From assembly GCA_964388965.1 (NCBI GenBank), contig CAYMCP010000052.1:1-26597 (forward strand): a stretch of DNA of 26,597 nucleotides, given 5' to 3'. The stretch is from Albibeggiatoa sp964388965. GTDB taxonomy: Bacteria; Pseudomonadota; Gammaproteobacteria; Beggiatoales; Beggiatoaceae. Both the position numbers and the translations under genes were made by a program. Positions 16,220 to 23,532 of the stretch are shown here, piece by piece. Position 1 is the first letter of the stretch; each line of letters begins with the position of its first letter. The notes beneath the pieces were generated by a model. It saw only the letters and a program-made list of their open reading frames with translations. It was not told where the DNA came from and did no database searches.

Positions 16220-17056
16220 ATGATCGGTAATTTATTACATCAGCACCAAAAGCCGCTTAAAGTCAAACATATCTTTAATAAACAAGACTTTATTAGTATT
16301 GTTCGTGTTGATTACGAAAAAATAATGTATGCGTTGTTGGAATTGCGTAATAAACCCGCCTTTTATATTATTAATGATTTTTTTCATAAAAATGAAAAGC
16401 ATGTCAGAGAAGTTATGACAAAATTGAAAGGTGATTATTTATCGCACATTGGGTTTGAAATTCTTGAACCATTAGATTTGTCGGAATATGGCTTTGAATA
16501 TGGTTTTAATCGCTTTAATGAAGAATTGGGAACAGAAATGTATGTTACTCAAATTCAGCGTTTTCCAGCTTCACAAGCTTTTCAAGATAGAGTCAAAGCG
16601 TTTACCGAAATTATGCGGATTTGGATTCAGCTTGATGAGCGTGAGGTTATGTTAGAGTTATTTGATATTCATAAACCTGTAGATGATTATTTTTTAGCCC
16701 GCAATACCACAAATATTCGTACGATTTGTGATAATAAGTACATTTTCCCTCATGCACATACAATTTATTTTGCAAAAGATGAAATTTGGCATTATGCCTT
16801 AGATGTCAATACTGCTGATAACGTTCGAGTTTTACATAATTATTTTCAATACCTTGCTAATCAAGATGATGATTATTTTTTACCATTTAAAGAGATTGTG
16901 AATAATAAAAATGATGGTTCTTTTTATACAAAAATCATTAATAAACAACGACGAATTGAAATTGAATTTGTCACCCACGTAGATACGCCGCGCAGCAAAG
17001 TCCGTAAACCACAATTTATTAAGCCAATCCATCAACAACAGTCGGCTATTTTTTAG
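16220..17056 (+). CDS. Unrecognised protein, possibly VOC-fold metalloenzyme
   Basis: A 278-residue soluble protein that I do not recognise. It has no signal peptide or membrane segment. Two half-modules can be seen. One runs from SHIGFEI (His76) to VMLELFDIH (Glu146). The other runs from IWHYALDV (His191) to RRIEIEFVTH (Glu247 or Glu249), preceded by DGSFYTKIINK. The order His-Glu-His-Glu at the ends of repeated modules is that of vicinal-oxygen-chelate (glyoxalase/extradiol dioxygenase) enzymes, but this is an inference from spacing and strand pattern only. It follows the radical SAM gene by 148 bases on the same strand with a strong AAGGGGG ribosome site, so it probably belongs to the ligase-ACP-radical SAM pathway. 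Confidence 0.75.
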   Translation: MIGNLLHQHQKPLKVKHIFNKQDFISIVRVDYEKIMYALLELRNKPAFYIINDFFHKNEKHVREVMTKLKGDYLSHIGFEILEPLDLSEYGFEYGFNRFNEELGTEMYVTQIQRFPASQAFQDRVKAFTEIMRIWIQLDEREVMLELFDIHKPVDDYFLARNTTNIRTICDNKYIFPHAHTIYFAKDEIWHYALDVNTADNVRVLHNYFQYLANQDDDYFLPFKEIVNNKNDGSFYTKIINKQRRIEIEFVTHVDTPRSKVRKPQFIKPIHQQQSAIF

Positions 17057-17388
17057 CCCATGTTTGAAGAGCAAGACGTTGTCAGTCATAACGTAATGAC
17101 AAAGAACATTATGTTGTGATTGGCTCAGTCAAAATGATAGAATTATATTTTTATTGTTCACAAAATTTGTTAAAATCAAGTAAATATATTTGATCAGTTT
17201 TGTTAAAAAAGATACCATGATAAGAGTTATATGGTTTAGATAAAAATTTTACTCTGTTCCTAAGAGACATGTTTTTGTGCTAATTTTAAATAGTCCAACA
17301 AAATCAATTAATTAGTGTTTAAACTGCGTAACTTCCATAATATGTAAATTGAAACATTTTGAAAAAATTATTTCGAGGGTAATCCATA
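17057..17388. other. Spacer upstream of the sulfatase gene
   Basis: This is 332 AT-rich bases with no supported gene. TTGTCA and TGACAA near 17079-17102 are short inverted copies just after the preceding gene. The only clear landmark is the repeat end at 17322-17335. The sulfatase promoter should lie here, but no hexamer pair stands out. Confidence 0.45.
17322..17335. repeat. Repeat end upstream of sulfatase, inverted match to 20099-20112
   Basis: AACTGCGTAACTTC is the exact reverse complement of GAAGTTACGCAGTT at 20099-20112. The core ACTGCGTAAC is also the right terminal repeat of the element at 23229-23388. No body of the element is attached here, so it looks like a solitary end. Confidence 0.6.
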
Positions 17389-19992
17389 GTGAAGTACAAA
17401 TATTTCAAATTTCTGCTATTGGGGGCAAGTTTTGTCCCGTTATTAGCTCAAGCTCAAGCAACAGTAAGGGTAGATACTCTGCCGTTACATAATTTTAGTG
17501 ATACATTAAAAATTAATTTACAGGTTATTCCTTCTAACACGACTGAAAATGTCATCGCCGATTTGTGGGTTTATCTTCAAACTCAAGGTGACATTAAATT
17601 TTACATTACACCTAGCGGCGTGTGCGCAGAAGGTAGTACAGATTGCGTAATAACTCCCTTTCTCGCTAACGAAACAATCACGGAAACAACGATTAACGTT
17701 GATAAATTATTAACCGCAAATGATGCTGGTATTCCATTAAATGCCGATCTCGCAGGACACTATTCCATTCATGCAGGTTTTACCAAACCCGGCGCGAAAT
17801 TGACTGATGAAAATGCTTTATTGTCTGTCATTGGTTCTGCCTATACCGTTATAACAGATAAACCGAATCGCCCGAATTTGGTTATTTTCTTGGCTGATGA
17901 TTTAGGTTATAACGATATTTCTCCGTTTGGCGGCGAGGTAGAAACACCAACAATTGATACCTTAGCAGCCAGTGGTACCTTATTAACTAATTTCCATTCT
18001 CACGCTTCTTGTTCTCCGACACGCTCTGTTTTACTTAGTGGTGTTGATAATCATCGCAACGGCTTAGGTACGATGGATGGTAAATTATTAGATGCCCGTC
18101 TGAGCAATGCACAAAATCAGTTCGCCTATAGAGAGGATATGCCAGAGGATATTATCGAAGTTGATCGTGAATTAGATATTAATGGTAATGTCAATAATCC
18201 CGCAGCAAGTCCAGAAAATATTGCAGCAGGTAAATATGGTTTTAAAAATGTGGGTAGACATGGTTACGAAGGTCATTTAAATCAACATGTTGTTACTATT
18301 GCTACTGTGTTGAGAGATGCAGGTTATCACACTTACATGATTGGAAAATGGCATTTGGGTGAAAATACGGGTTATCGTCCCTATTATCGCGGATTTGAAA
18401 AAACATTTGCTTTACTAGAAGGGGCTGGTAGCAATTTTGACCACATAGGTTTTAGTCCTAATTTTCCTTATACTCACTATACTCAACAAGGTAAAGTTAT
18501 CGAACTGCCAAGTAATCAAAGAGTTGCCGCCACTCGTGCAGCAGCAGATAATTTAGTAGGTTATTCAGACAAATATCAAATATCAGCAGAATTTTACTCA
18601 ACTCGTGATTATACTGACTTTATGATCAATAAAATTGAGGCAGATCGTCAAATAGATAACGAGCGAAAACCATTTTTTGCTTATTTTGCCTATCAAGCTC
18701 CTCATGCACCACTACAAGCTCCTGTTGATTTAATTGAAAAATATTTGCCTATTTATCAACAAGGTTGGGATGTGATTCGTCAACAACGTTTTGAAAGAAT
18801 GGTTGAGTTAGGTATTATTCCAGTAGGCTTAGAGCTACCAGAAAGATGGACACATACTACAACTAAAAAAGATGCCACCGGAAACGTAGTAAAAGTGCCT
18901 GTTGCACCCGCTTGGAGCGATTTGAATGATAATGAGCGTGCGGTGTACGCGAAAAAAATGGCAATTTATACTGCGATGATTGAATACATGGATTTTAGTA
19001 TGCAGCGTTTCATGGATTATCTAAAAAATATCGATGAATTCGATAATACTGTATTTTTATTTTTCGGCGACAATGGCGCAGACGACCAAGACCGCGATAC
19101 AACACCACTCTATTTGAAATGGTATAAAGATTCGGCTGATACTTTAGGCATCACTAATTGTACTCAAGACGATTTGGATAGCGACGAGGACATCACACAA
19201 AAAACTTGCTATAAAGGTATGGGATTACCTAAATCATTGTTGACCATGCACCCTGCTTGGGCACAGGCAACAGCTTCGCCATTTTTTGCCGCTAAAGCAA
19301 CGATGGCAGAAGGTGGTTTACGTGCAGCGGCAGTTATTGCGGGTTTAGATATTCAAAAAGGAGTTAAATCAGATGCGTTTATGTCTGTATTGGATATTTT
19401 CCCAACCTTTTTAGATTACGCTCATGTTTCACATCCCGCAAACAAGACTTCTATTCCGGGTTCGCTAGTACGTTATATTGATACAAAACGTAATCCTTCA
19501 TTCGAGTACAGTATCGAATTACCTAATTTACGCTTTGTTTATCCATTGGACGGTCGTTCATTCCGCTCTGTATTGAATGGAACAAGCGATAGACTTTACG
19601 GTGATAGAGATGCAATTGGTTTTGAGCTGTACGGTACGGTTAATCGTGCTCTATACATGGGTGATTGGAAAATTTTGAAATTGGGTGATGAGCCTTGGGG
19701 TGAAAATGAAAAGCAGCAGTGGAAATTATTCAATCTCAAGCAAGACCCAAGAGAATTGATAGACCTTAAAGTTGGCTTCCCAGAGGATTTCACTGACTTT
19801 TTTATTAGACCTTTGGATTTAGGAGAAGGCTTTGCTAATTATCTAGCAGCAAAAGGCATCGATCCTACATCAGAGTTGGCAACTCGGATGCACACTTACG
19901 CAGACATGCTGCAAAAATATGCCGTCTACGCAACTAACATCCGTTACATCCCCGTTTTGGCAACACAGAAGAATCAACGTAGTAAAGAATAA
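17389..19992 (+). CDS. Exported sulfatase (type I, formylglycine-dependent arylsulfatase family)
   Basis: An 867-residue secreted sulfatase. It starts at GTG with CGAGGG 9 bases upstream. A signal peptide (residues 1-24, ending AQAQA) is followed by a region of about 130 residues that is strand-rich, holds a possible disulfide (Cys79, Cys86) and is not part of the sulfatase fold. The sulfatase domain begins near 160. Metal Asp170-Asp171 is in FLADDLG; the formylglycine precursor Cys208 is in CSPTR; Lys320 and His322 are in GKWHLG; His439 is in APHAP; Asp561-Asn562 is in FGDNGAD; Lys636 is in AAKATMAEGG. All catalytic residues are present. The Cys must be oxidised by a maturation enzyme, none of which is in the window. 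Substrate is unknown. Confidence 0.93.
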   Translation: MKYKYFKFLLLGASFVPLLAQAQATVRVDTLPLHNFSDTLKINLQVIPSNTTENVIADLWVYLQTQGDIKFYITPSGVCAEGSTDCVITPFLANETITETTINVDKLLTANDAGIPLNADLAGHYSIHAGFTKPGAKLTDENALLSVIGSAYTVITDKPNRPNLVIFLADDLGYNDISPFGGEVETPTIDTLAASGTLLTNFHSHASCSPTRSVLLSGVDNHRNGLGTMDGKLLDARLSNAQNQFAYREDMPEDIIEVDRELDINGNVNNPAASPENIAAGKYGFKNVGRHGYEGHLNQHVVTIATVLRDAGYHTYMIGKWHLGENTGYRPYYRGFEKTFALLEGAGSNFDHIGFSPNFPYTHYTQQGKVIELPSNQRVAATRAAADNLVGYSDKYQISAEFYSTRDYTDFMINKIEADRQIDNERKPFFAYFAYQAPHAPLQAPVDLIEKYLPIYQQGWDVIRQQRFERMVELGIIPVGLELPERWTHTTTKKDATGNVVKVPVAPAWSDLNDNERAVYAKKMAIYTAMIEYMDFSMQRFMDYLKNIDEFDNTVFLFFGDNGADDQDRDTTPLYLKWYKDSADTLGITNCTQDDLDSDEDITQKTCYKGMGLPKSLLTMHPAWAQATASPFFAAKATMAEGGLRAAAVIAGLDIQKGVKSDAFMSVLDIFPTFLDYAHVSHPANKTSIPGSLVRYIDTKRNPSFEYSIELPNLRFVYPLDGRSFRSVLNGTSDRLYGDRDAIGFELYGTVNRALYMGDWKILKLGDEPWGENEKQQWKLFNLKQDPRELIDLKVGFPEDFTDFFIRPLDLGEGFANYLAAKGIDPTSELATRMHTYADMLQKYAVYATNIRYIPVLATQKNQRSKE

Positions 19993-20054
19993 GCTGAATT
20001 TGATGTTATTTTAAACTTTAAAATCAGCAGGTTATTATTCATCTCCTTTCTCTG

Positions 20055-20077
20055 ACTCCCAAATTTTATTTGGGAGT
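20055..20077 (+). terminator. Stem-loop after the sulfatase gene, probable terminator
   Basis: ACTCCCAAAT (20055-20064) and ATTTGGGAGT (20068-20077) form a perfect 10-bp stem with a three-T loop, 62 bases after the sulfatase stop. A short T-run (20084-20087) follows 6 bases later. It may serve both this gene and the convergent ftsH transcript. Confidence 0.55.
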
Positions 20078-20098
20078 TGCTACTTTTGGTAAACAATA

Positions 20099-20199
20099 GA
20101 AGTTACGCAGTTGAAGTTGTTAAATCCATCCTCGTCCCGATGATCTCGTTGGGATGCAGCAGGGAGGTTCTGCGTCCCGATTTACTGCGGGTTGCAAAT
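20099..20199. repeat. REP-like repeat element, copy A, abutting the ftsH stop codon
   Basis: It begins with GAAGTTACGCAGTT (20099-20112). The core at 20131-20199 matches copy B (23267-23336) at about 60 of 70 positions. The core contains TCCCGA...TTGGGA and a GGGA...TCCC arm pair, so it can fold as two adjacent hairpins. The right terminal repeat seen in copy B is missing: the element stops exactly at the ftsH stop codon (20200-20202). The ftsH mRNA would therefore carry these hairpins directly after its last codon. Confidence 0.7.
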
Positions 20200-22119
20200 T
20201 TAGTGAGAGCTAGCAGTACCACCAATTTCAGGTTTTAACTTTAGCTTTGTAACCATACTGTCATCATCACTGTTAGAGCTGATGTTATGGTCATCATCAG
20301 GCCAATCTTTAGGTGGACGTGGTTCTCTACCCATCATGATGTCGTCAATTTGCTTGCTATCAATGGTTTCATATTTGATGAGCGTCTCTGCCATTATATG
20401 TAAAATTTTCTCATTTTCTTTGAGCAAACGTTCAGCACGTAAATAATTACGATCAATGACAGAACGCACTTCTTCGTCAATCACATGCGCAGTTTCATCT
20501 GATACCAATTTATGTTGAGTAACAGTATGACCTAAGAATACTTCACCGTCGTCTTCACCGTAAGTCAATGGTCCTAAACGTTCAGATAATCCCCATTTAG
20601 TCACCATATTACGTGCAATTTCTGTCGCTCGCTGAATATCGTTACTTGCACCTGTGGTCACACTTTCTGCACCAAAAACTAACTCTTCTGCAATCCGCCC
20701 ACCAAACAAACTGGAAATTAAACTTTCAAGTTGCTGTTTACTGTTGCTATAGCGATCTTCAGTCGGTAAATACATAGTCACACCCAAAGCTCGACCGCGT
20801 GGAATAATACTTACTTTGTACACGGGATCATGTGCTGGTACCAATCGCCCAATAATTGCGTGACCTGCTTCATGATAGGCGGTTAATTTTTTCTCTGCAT
20901 CGCTCATTACCATTGAACGCCGTTCAGCACCCATCATAATTTTATCTTTAGCTTTTTCAAAGTCATCCATTTCTACCAAACGCTTGTTAGAACGTGCGGC
21001 GAATAAAGCGGCTTCATTGACTAAATTAGACAAATCTGCACCAGAAAAACCCGGTGTCCCACGTGCAATCACACTTGGTTTAACATCATCGGCAATTGGC
21101 ACTTTACGCATGTGTACTTTTAAGATTTGTTCACGACCACGAATGTCTGGTAATGGCACGACCACTTGACGATCAAAACGTCCCGGACGTAATAATGCAG
21201 GGTCTAGTACATCAGGACGGTTAGTTGCAGCAATTACAATGATACCTTCATTGCCTTCAAAACCATCCATTTCTACTAATAATTGGTTCAACGTTTGTTC
21301 ACGCTCGTCATGACCGCCACCCAAACCAGCACCACGATGCCGACCAACTGCGTCGATTTCGTCGATAAAAATAATACACGGTGCATGTTTTTTAGCTTGT
21401 TCAAACATATCTCGAACCCGCGACGCACCAACACCAACGAACATTTCGACAAAATCAGAGCCGGAAATTGTGAAAAATGGTACTTTAGCTTCACCTGCAA
21501 TCGCTTTGGCTAATAATGTCTTACCTGTACCCGGTGAGCCTACCATCAATACGCCGCGTGGAATTTTACCACCCAATTTCTGAAATTTACCCGGATCGCG
21601 CAAGAAATCAACTAATTCTCCTACTTCTTCTTTGGCTTCGTCCACGCCCGCTACATCAGAAAAGGTGACTTTGACCTGATCCTCTTCGATCATACGCGCC
21701 CGGCTTTTGCCGAATGACAGTGCACCACGACCACCACCGCCTTGCATTTGACGCATAAAGAAAATCAAGATACCGAATAGCAACAACATCGGAAACCATG
21801 AAATGAAAATCTGCACCAATAAGGATTGGCGTTCTGGTGGACGTGCAGAAATTTTCACATCGTGTTTAATCAAATCACCAATTAAGCCATTATCTCCCGG
21901 ATTATAGGTAACAAAACGGGTATTATCCTGCATAAACCCGATAATTTCCTTACCTTCTATCGTTACTTTCTGCACACGCCCACTTTGTACTGCCTCAAGA
22001 AAGTCAGAATATTCAAGACGTTGTAATGTGGTCGGCTGTGGACCAAAATTATTAAATACCATCATCAATACTAGGGCAATGACAACCCATAGTAATAAGT
22101 TTTTGGCCATATCGTTCAC
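20200..22119 (-). CDS. ftsH: ATP-dependent zinc metalloprotease FtsH
   Basis: A 639-residue membrane-anchored AAA+ protease that degrades misfolded membrane proteins and regulators. The first transmembrane helix is at about 6-25, a periplasmic domain follows, and the second helix is near 105-122 (ISWFPMLLLFGILIFFMRQ). Walker A reads GSPGTGKT where most FtsH have GPPGTGKT; Walker B is IIFIDEIDAVG, the second region of homology ATNRPDVLDPALLRPGRFD, and the zinc site HEAGH. The C-terminal tail is shorter and different from E. coli, with an SNSDDDS linker. The GTG at 22119 has GAGG 10 bases upstream. The ATG at 22110 (MAKN) is the alternative start, matching the two starts quoted for E. coli. It lies 44 bases after rlmE, a conserved pair. 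Confidence 0.97.
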   Translation of the reverse strand: MNDMAKNLLLWVVIALVLMMVFNNFGPQPTTLQRLEYSDFLEAVQSGRVQKVTIEGKEIIGFMQDNTRFVTYNPGDNGLIGDLIKHDVKISARPPERQSLLVQIFISWFPMLLLFGILIFFMRQMQGGGGRGALSFGKSRARMIEEDQVKVTFSDVAGVDEAKEEVGELVDFLRDPGKFQKLGGKIPRGVLMVGSPGTGKTLLAKAIAGEAKVPFFTISGSDFVEMFVGVGASRVRDMFEQAKKHAPCIIFIDEIDAVGRHRGAGLGGGHDEREQTLNQLLVEMDGFEGNEGIIVIAATNRPDVLDPALLRPGRFDRQVVVPLPDIRGREQILKVHMRKVPIADDVKPSVIARGTPGFSGADLSNLVNEAALFAARSNKRLVEMDDFEKAKDKIMMGAERRSMVMSDAEKKLTAYHEAGHAIIGRLVPAHDPVYKVSIIPRGRALGVTMYLPTEDRYSNSKQQLESLISSLFGGRIAEELVFGAESVTTGASNDIQRATEIARNMVTKWGLSERLGPLTYGEDDGEVFLGHTVTQHKLVSDETAHVIDEEVRSVIDRNYLRAERLLKENEKILHIMAETLIKYETIDSKQIDDIMMGREPRPPKDWPDDDHNISSNSDDDSMVTKLKLKPEIGGTASSH

Positions 22120-22163
22120 TAGAGGGCTACCTCATCTGGTTATTTAAAAATGCAAACTTTTAA

Positions 22164-22778
22164 TTATACAATAAATTGTTTAGCAAGCACATAGACCTCT
22201 GGAGATCGTGCTCTGGATGCGTCTGGCTTACGTACCACAACTTTACGAAATTGTTGGCGTAATTCTTTGACGAAGTTATCAAAACCTTCACCTTGAAATA
22301 CTTTCGTTAAAAAATGCCCATTAGGTGCAAGCGTTTCATAAGCCAAGTCACGGGCTAATTCCGCTAATAACATTGTTTTTGGCTGATCAACAGCTTTCAT
22401 TCCACTGATATTGGGGGACATATCAGACATTACAAGGTGCGCTTTTTGTTCTCCAATACTGTTTAATAATCGTTCTAAAACAACTTGTTCAGTAAAATCA
22501 CCTTGAATAAATGTGACATTGGGCAAAGCGTCCATTGGTAAAATATCTAGTGCAAACAATTTAGCTTTACCTTCTAGATAACGCTGTGTCCATTGTGACC
22601 AGCCACCGGGTGCCGCCCCTAAATCAATTATAGTCATATCAGGTTTAAGTAGTTGATCACGTTCATGTAATTGAGCTAACTTATACACAGCACGCGAACG
22701 ATAACCTTCTTTTTGAGCACGTTTAACGTATACATCATTTTCATGCTCTTGTAACCAACGATGACTTGTTTTACTCAT
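22164..22778 (-). CDS. rlmE: 23S rRNA (uridine-2552-2'-O)-methyltransferase RlmE (FtsJ/RrmJ)
   Basis: A 204-residue SAM-dependent methyltransferase that modifies U2552 of 23S rRNA in the late 50S subunit. The SAM-binding motif is DLGAAPGGWSQW. The catalytic K-D-K-E set is visible as Lys in RAVYKLAQL, Asp in VMSDMSPNISG, Lys in FLTKVFQGEG and Glu in SPEVYVLA. Length is like E. coli RlmE (209 residues). It lies directly upstream of ftsH as in most gammaproteobacteria. Its ATG overlaps the stop of a small antitoxin-like gene (ATGA), which suggests coupled translation. Confidence 0.96.
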   Translation of the reverse strand: MSKTSHRWLQEHENDVYVKRAQKEGYRSRAVYKLAQLHERDQLLKPDMTIIDLGAAPGGWSQWTQRYLEGKAKLFALDILPMDALPNVTFIQGDFTEQVVLERLLNSIGEQKAHLVMSDMSPNISGMKAVDQPKTMLLAELARDLAYETLAPNGHFLTKVFQGEGFDNFVKELRQQFRKVVVRKPDASRARSPEVYVLAKQFIV

Positions 22779-22951
22779 AAGGGCATTGTATTAGATTCGA
22801 TTTTTTTACGTTGTTGTTGGTAGATTTTAAAACGATTTTCAGCCTCACTAAACCAGACCTCATCTAAATCATTCAACAACGCCTCAATTAGCGTTACTTT
22901 TTCGTAGGGTTTTAAATTTCGTACTTGTTCTAAAACATCTTGTTTAATCAT
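22775..22951 (-). CDS. Small antitoxin-like protein (putative addiction module component family)
   Basis: A 58-residue protein from ATG 22951. The pattern EQVRNLKPYEKVTLIEALL, then a short acidic stretch, then EVWFSEAENRFKIYQQ is that of the putative addiction module component family (about 70 residues; helix, ALxxSLDE-like turn, then W-xx-E-xx-R-R). Members usually precede a RelE/ParE toxin gene; here the next gene is rlmE, overlapping by ATGA. A longer reading from 23059 adds 36 residues with no resemblance to the family, so the internal start was preferred, although its ribosome site is weak. It is probably an orphan antitoxin, degraded or captured into the rlmE-ftsH transcript. Confidence 0.6.
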   Translation of the reverse strand: MIKQDVLEQVRNLKPYEKVTLIEALLNDLDEVWFSEAENRFKIYQQQRKKIESNTMPL

Positions 22952-23228
22952 AAATTGGCTCTTTGGCGGTGCGTTTAGTTTTTTCAATGTGTCACAAATT
23001 TGTGTATTTTGTAAATAGAAAATGACTCTAAACGGTAATATTAAATTTATTTTGGTCATTATGAAACCTAATTTTGATATTTTTAATCAACAATTCTTAT
23101 TTTGCCACCCTAATCCTAAATACGCCATATCAAATCCCACAACCTAAACCCTGCTCAATGTGAGAATAGCGTGATGTCTTGAAAATTAAATAATTCCACC
23201 GTTTGCGTAACGTAATAATATCAAAAAT

Positions 23229-23388
23229 AGGTGCTACGCAGTTCAAATAAAAATTTGTCTCGTTTTCTCGTCCCAATGATCTCCGTTGGGATGCAGCAAG
23301 GACGCTCTGCGTCCTGATTTATTATGAGTTGCAAATATTGTGAGTTGCAAATGTAGCGTAAATTTTTTGTGTGGACTGCGTAACGCCT
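23229..23388. repeat. REP/MITE-like element, copy B, with terminal inverted repeats
   Basis: A 160-bp element. Its ends, AGGTGCTACGCAGTTCAA (23229-23246) and GTGGACTGCGTAACGCCT (23371-23388), are inverted copies matching at 14 of 18 positions. Inside are two perfect or near-perfect hairpins, TCCCAA...TTGGGA and GGACGC-TCT-GCGTCC, and a tandem GAGTTGCAAAT (23326-23336, 23342-23352). The core matches copy A at 20131-20199. It encodes no protein. Such elements are often moved in trans by a REP-associated (RAYT) or IS transposase, none of which is in the window. Confidence 0.7.
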
Positions 23389-23449
23389 AAAAAAAATTAA
23401 AATCTTCACTTTGCATCTTGAAAAAATCCTGATAAAACCTATCAAGAAT

Positions 23450-23474
23450 ATAGTTGACTAAAATACTGAGTTAT
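23450..23474 (+). promoter_or_regulatory. IscR type 1 binding site overlapping the iscR promoter
   Basis: The 25 bases from 23450 match the E. coli type 1 IscR consensus (ATASYYGACTRWWWYAGTCRRSTAT) at 22 positions. The left half ATAGTTGACT is perfect; the mismatches are in the right half. The -35 hexamer TTGACT (23454-23459) is inside the site, with a -10 likely near 23476-23482. The site lies about 60 bases before the iscR start. [4Fe-4S]-IscR or its cluster-bound form would occlude the promoter and repress the operon when Fe-S clusters are plentiful. Confidence 0.75.
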
Positions 23475-23532
23475 GTAACACTACAAAAGTTAGGTGTTCA
23501 TTTTATATGGTTATTTTAAGAGGGATAATGTC

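Larger units (their letters stand above)
23060..23493. other. Divergent spacer holding the REP-like element and the isc promoter
   Basis: No gene is supported here. The region holds a complete terminal-repeat-bounded element (23229-23388) and, 61 bases after it, the IscR site and promoter (from 23450). A 74-codon minus-strand reading frame (23221-23445) covers the element but has no family resemblance. Confidence 0.6.

Noticed and set aside
22952..23059. N-terminal extension of the antitoxin-like gene
   Set aside because: The 36 extra residues do not resemble the family, whose pattern begins right after the internal ATG at 22951.
23221..23445. 74-codon minus-strand gene
   Set aside because: It lies across the terminal-repeat element and has no family resemblance; the open frame is explained by the repeat.
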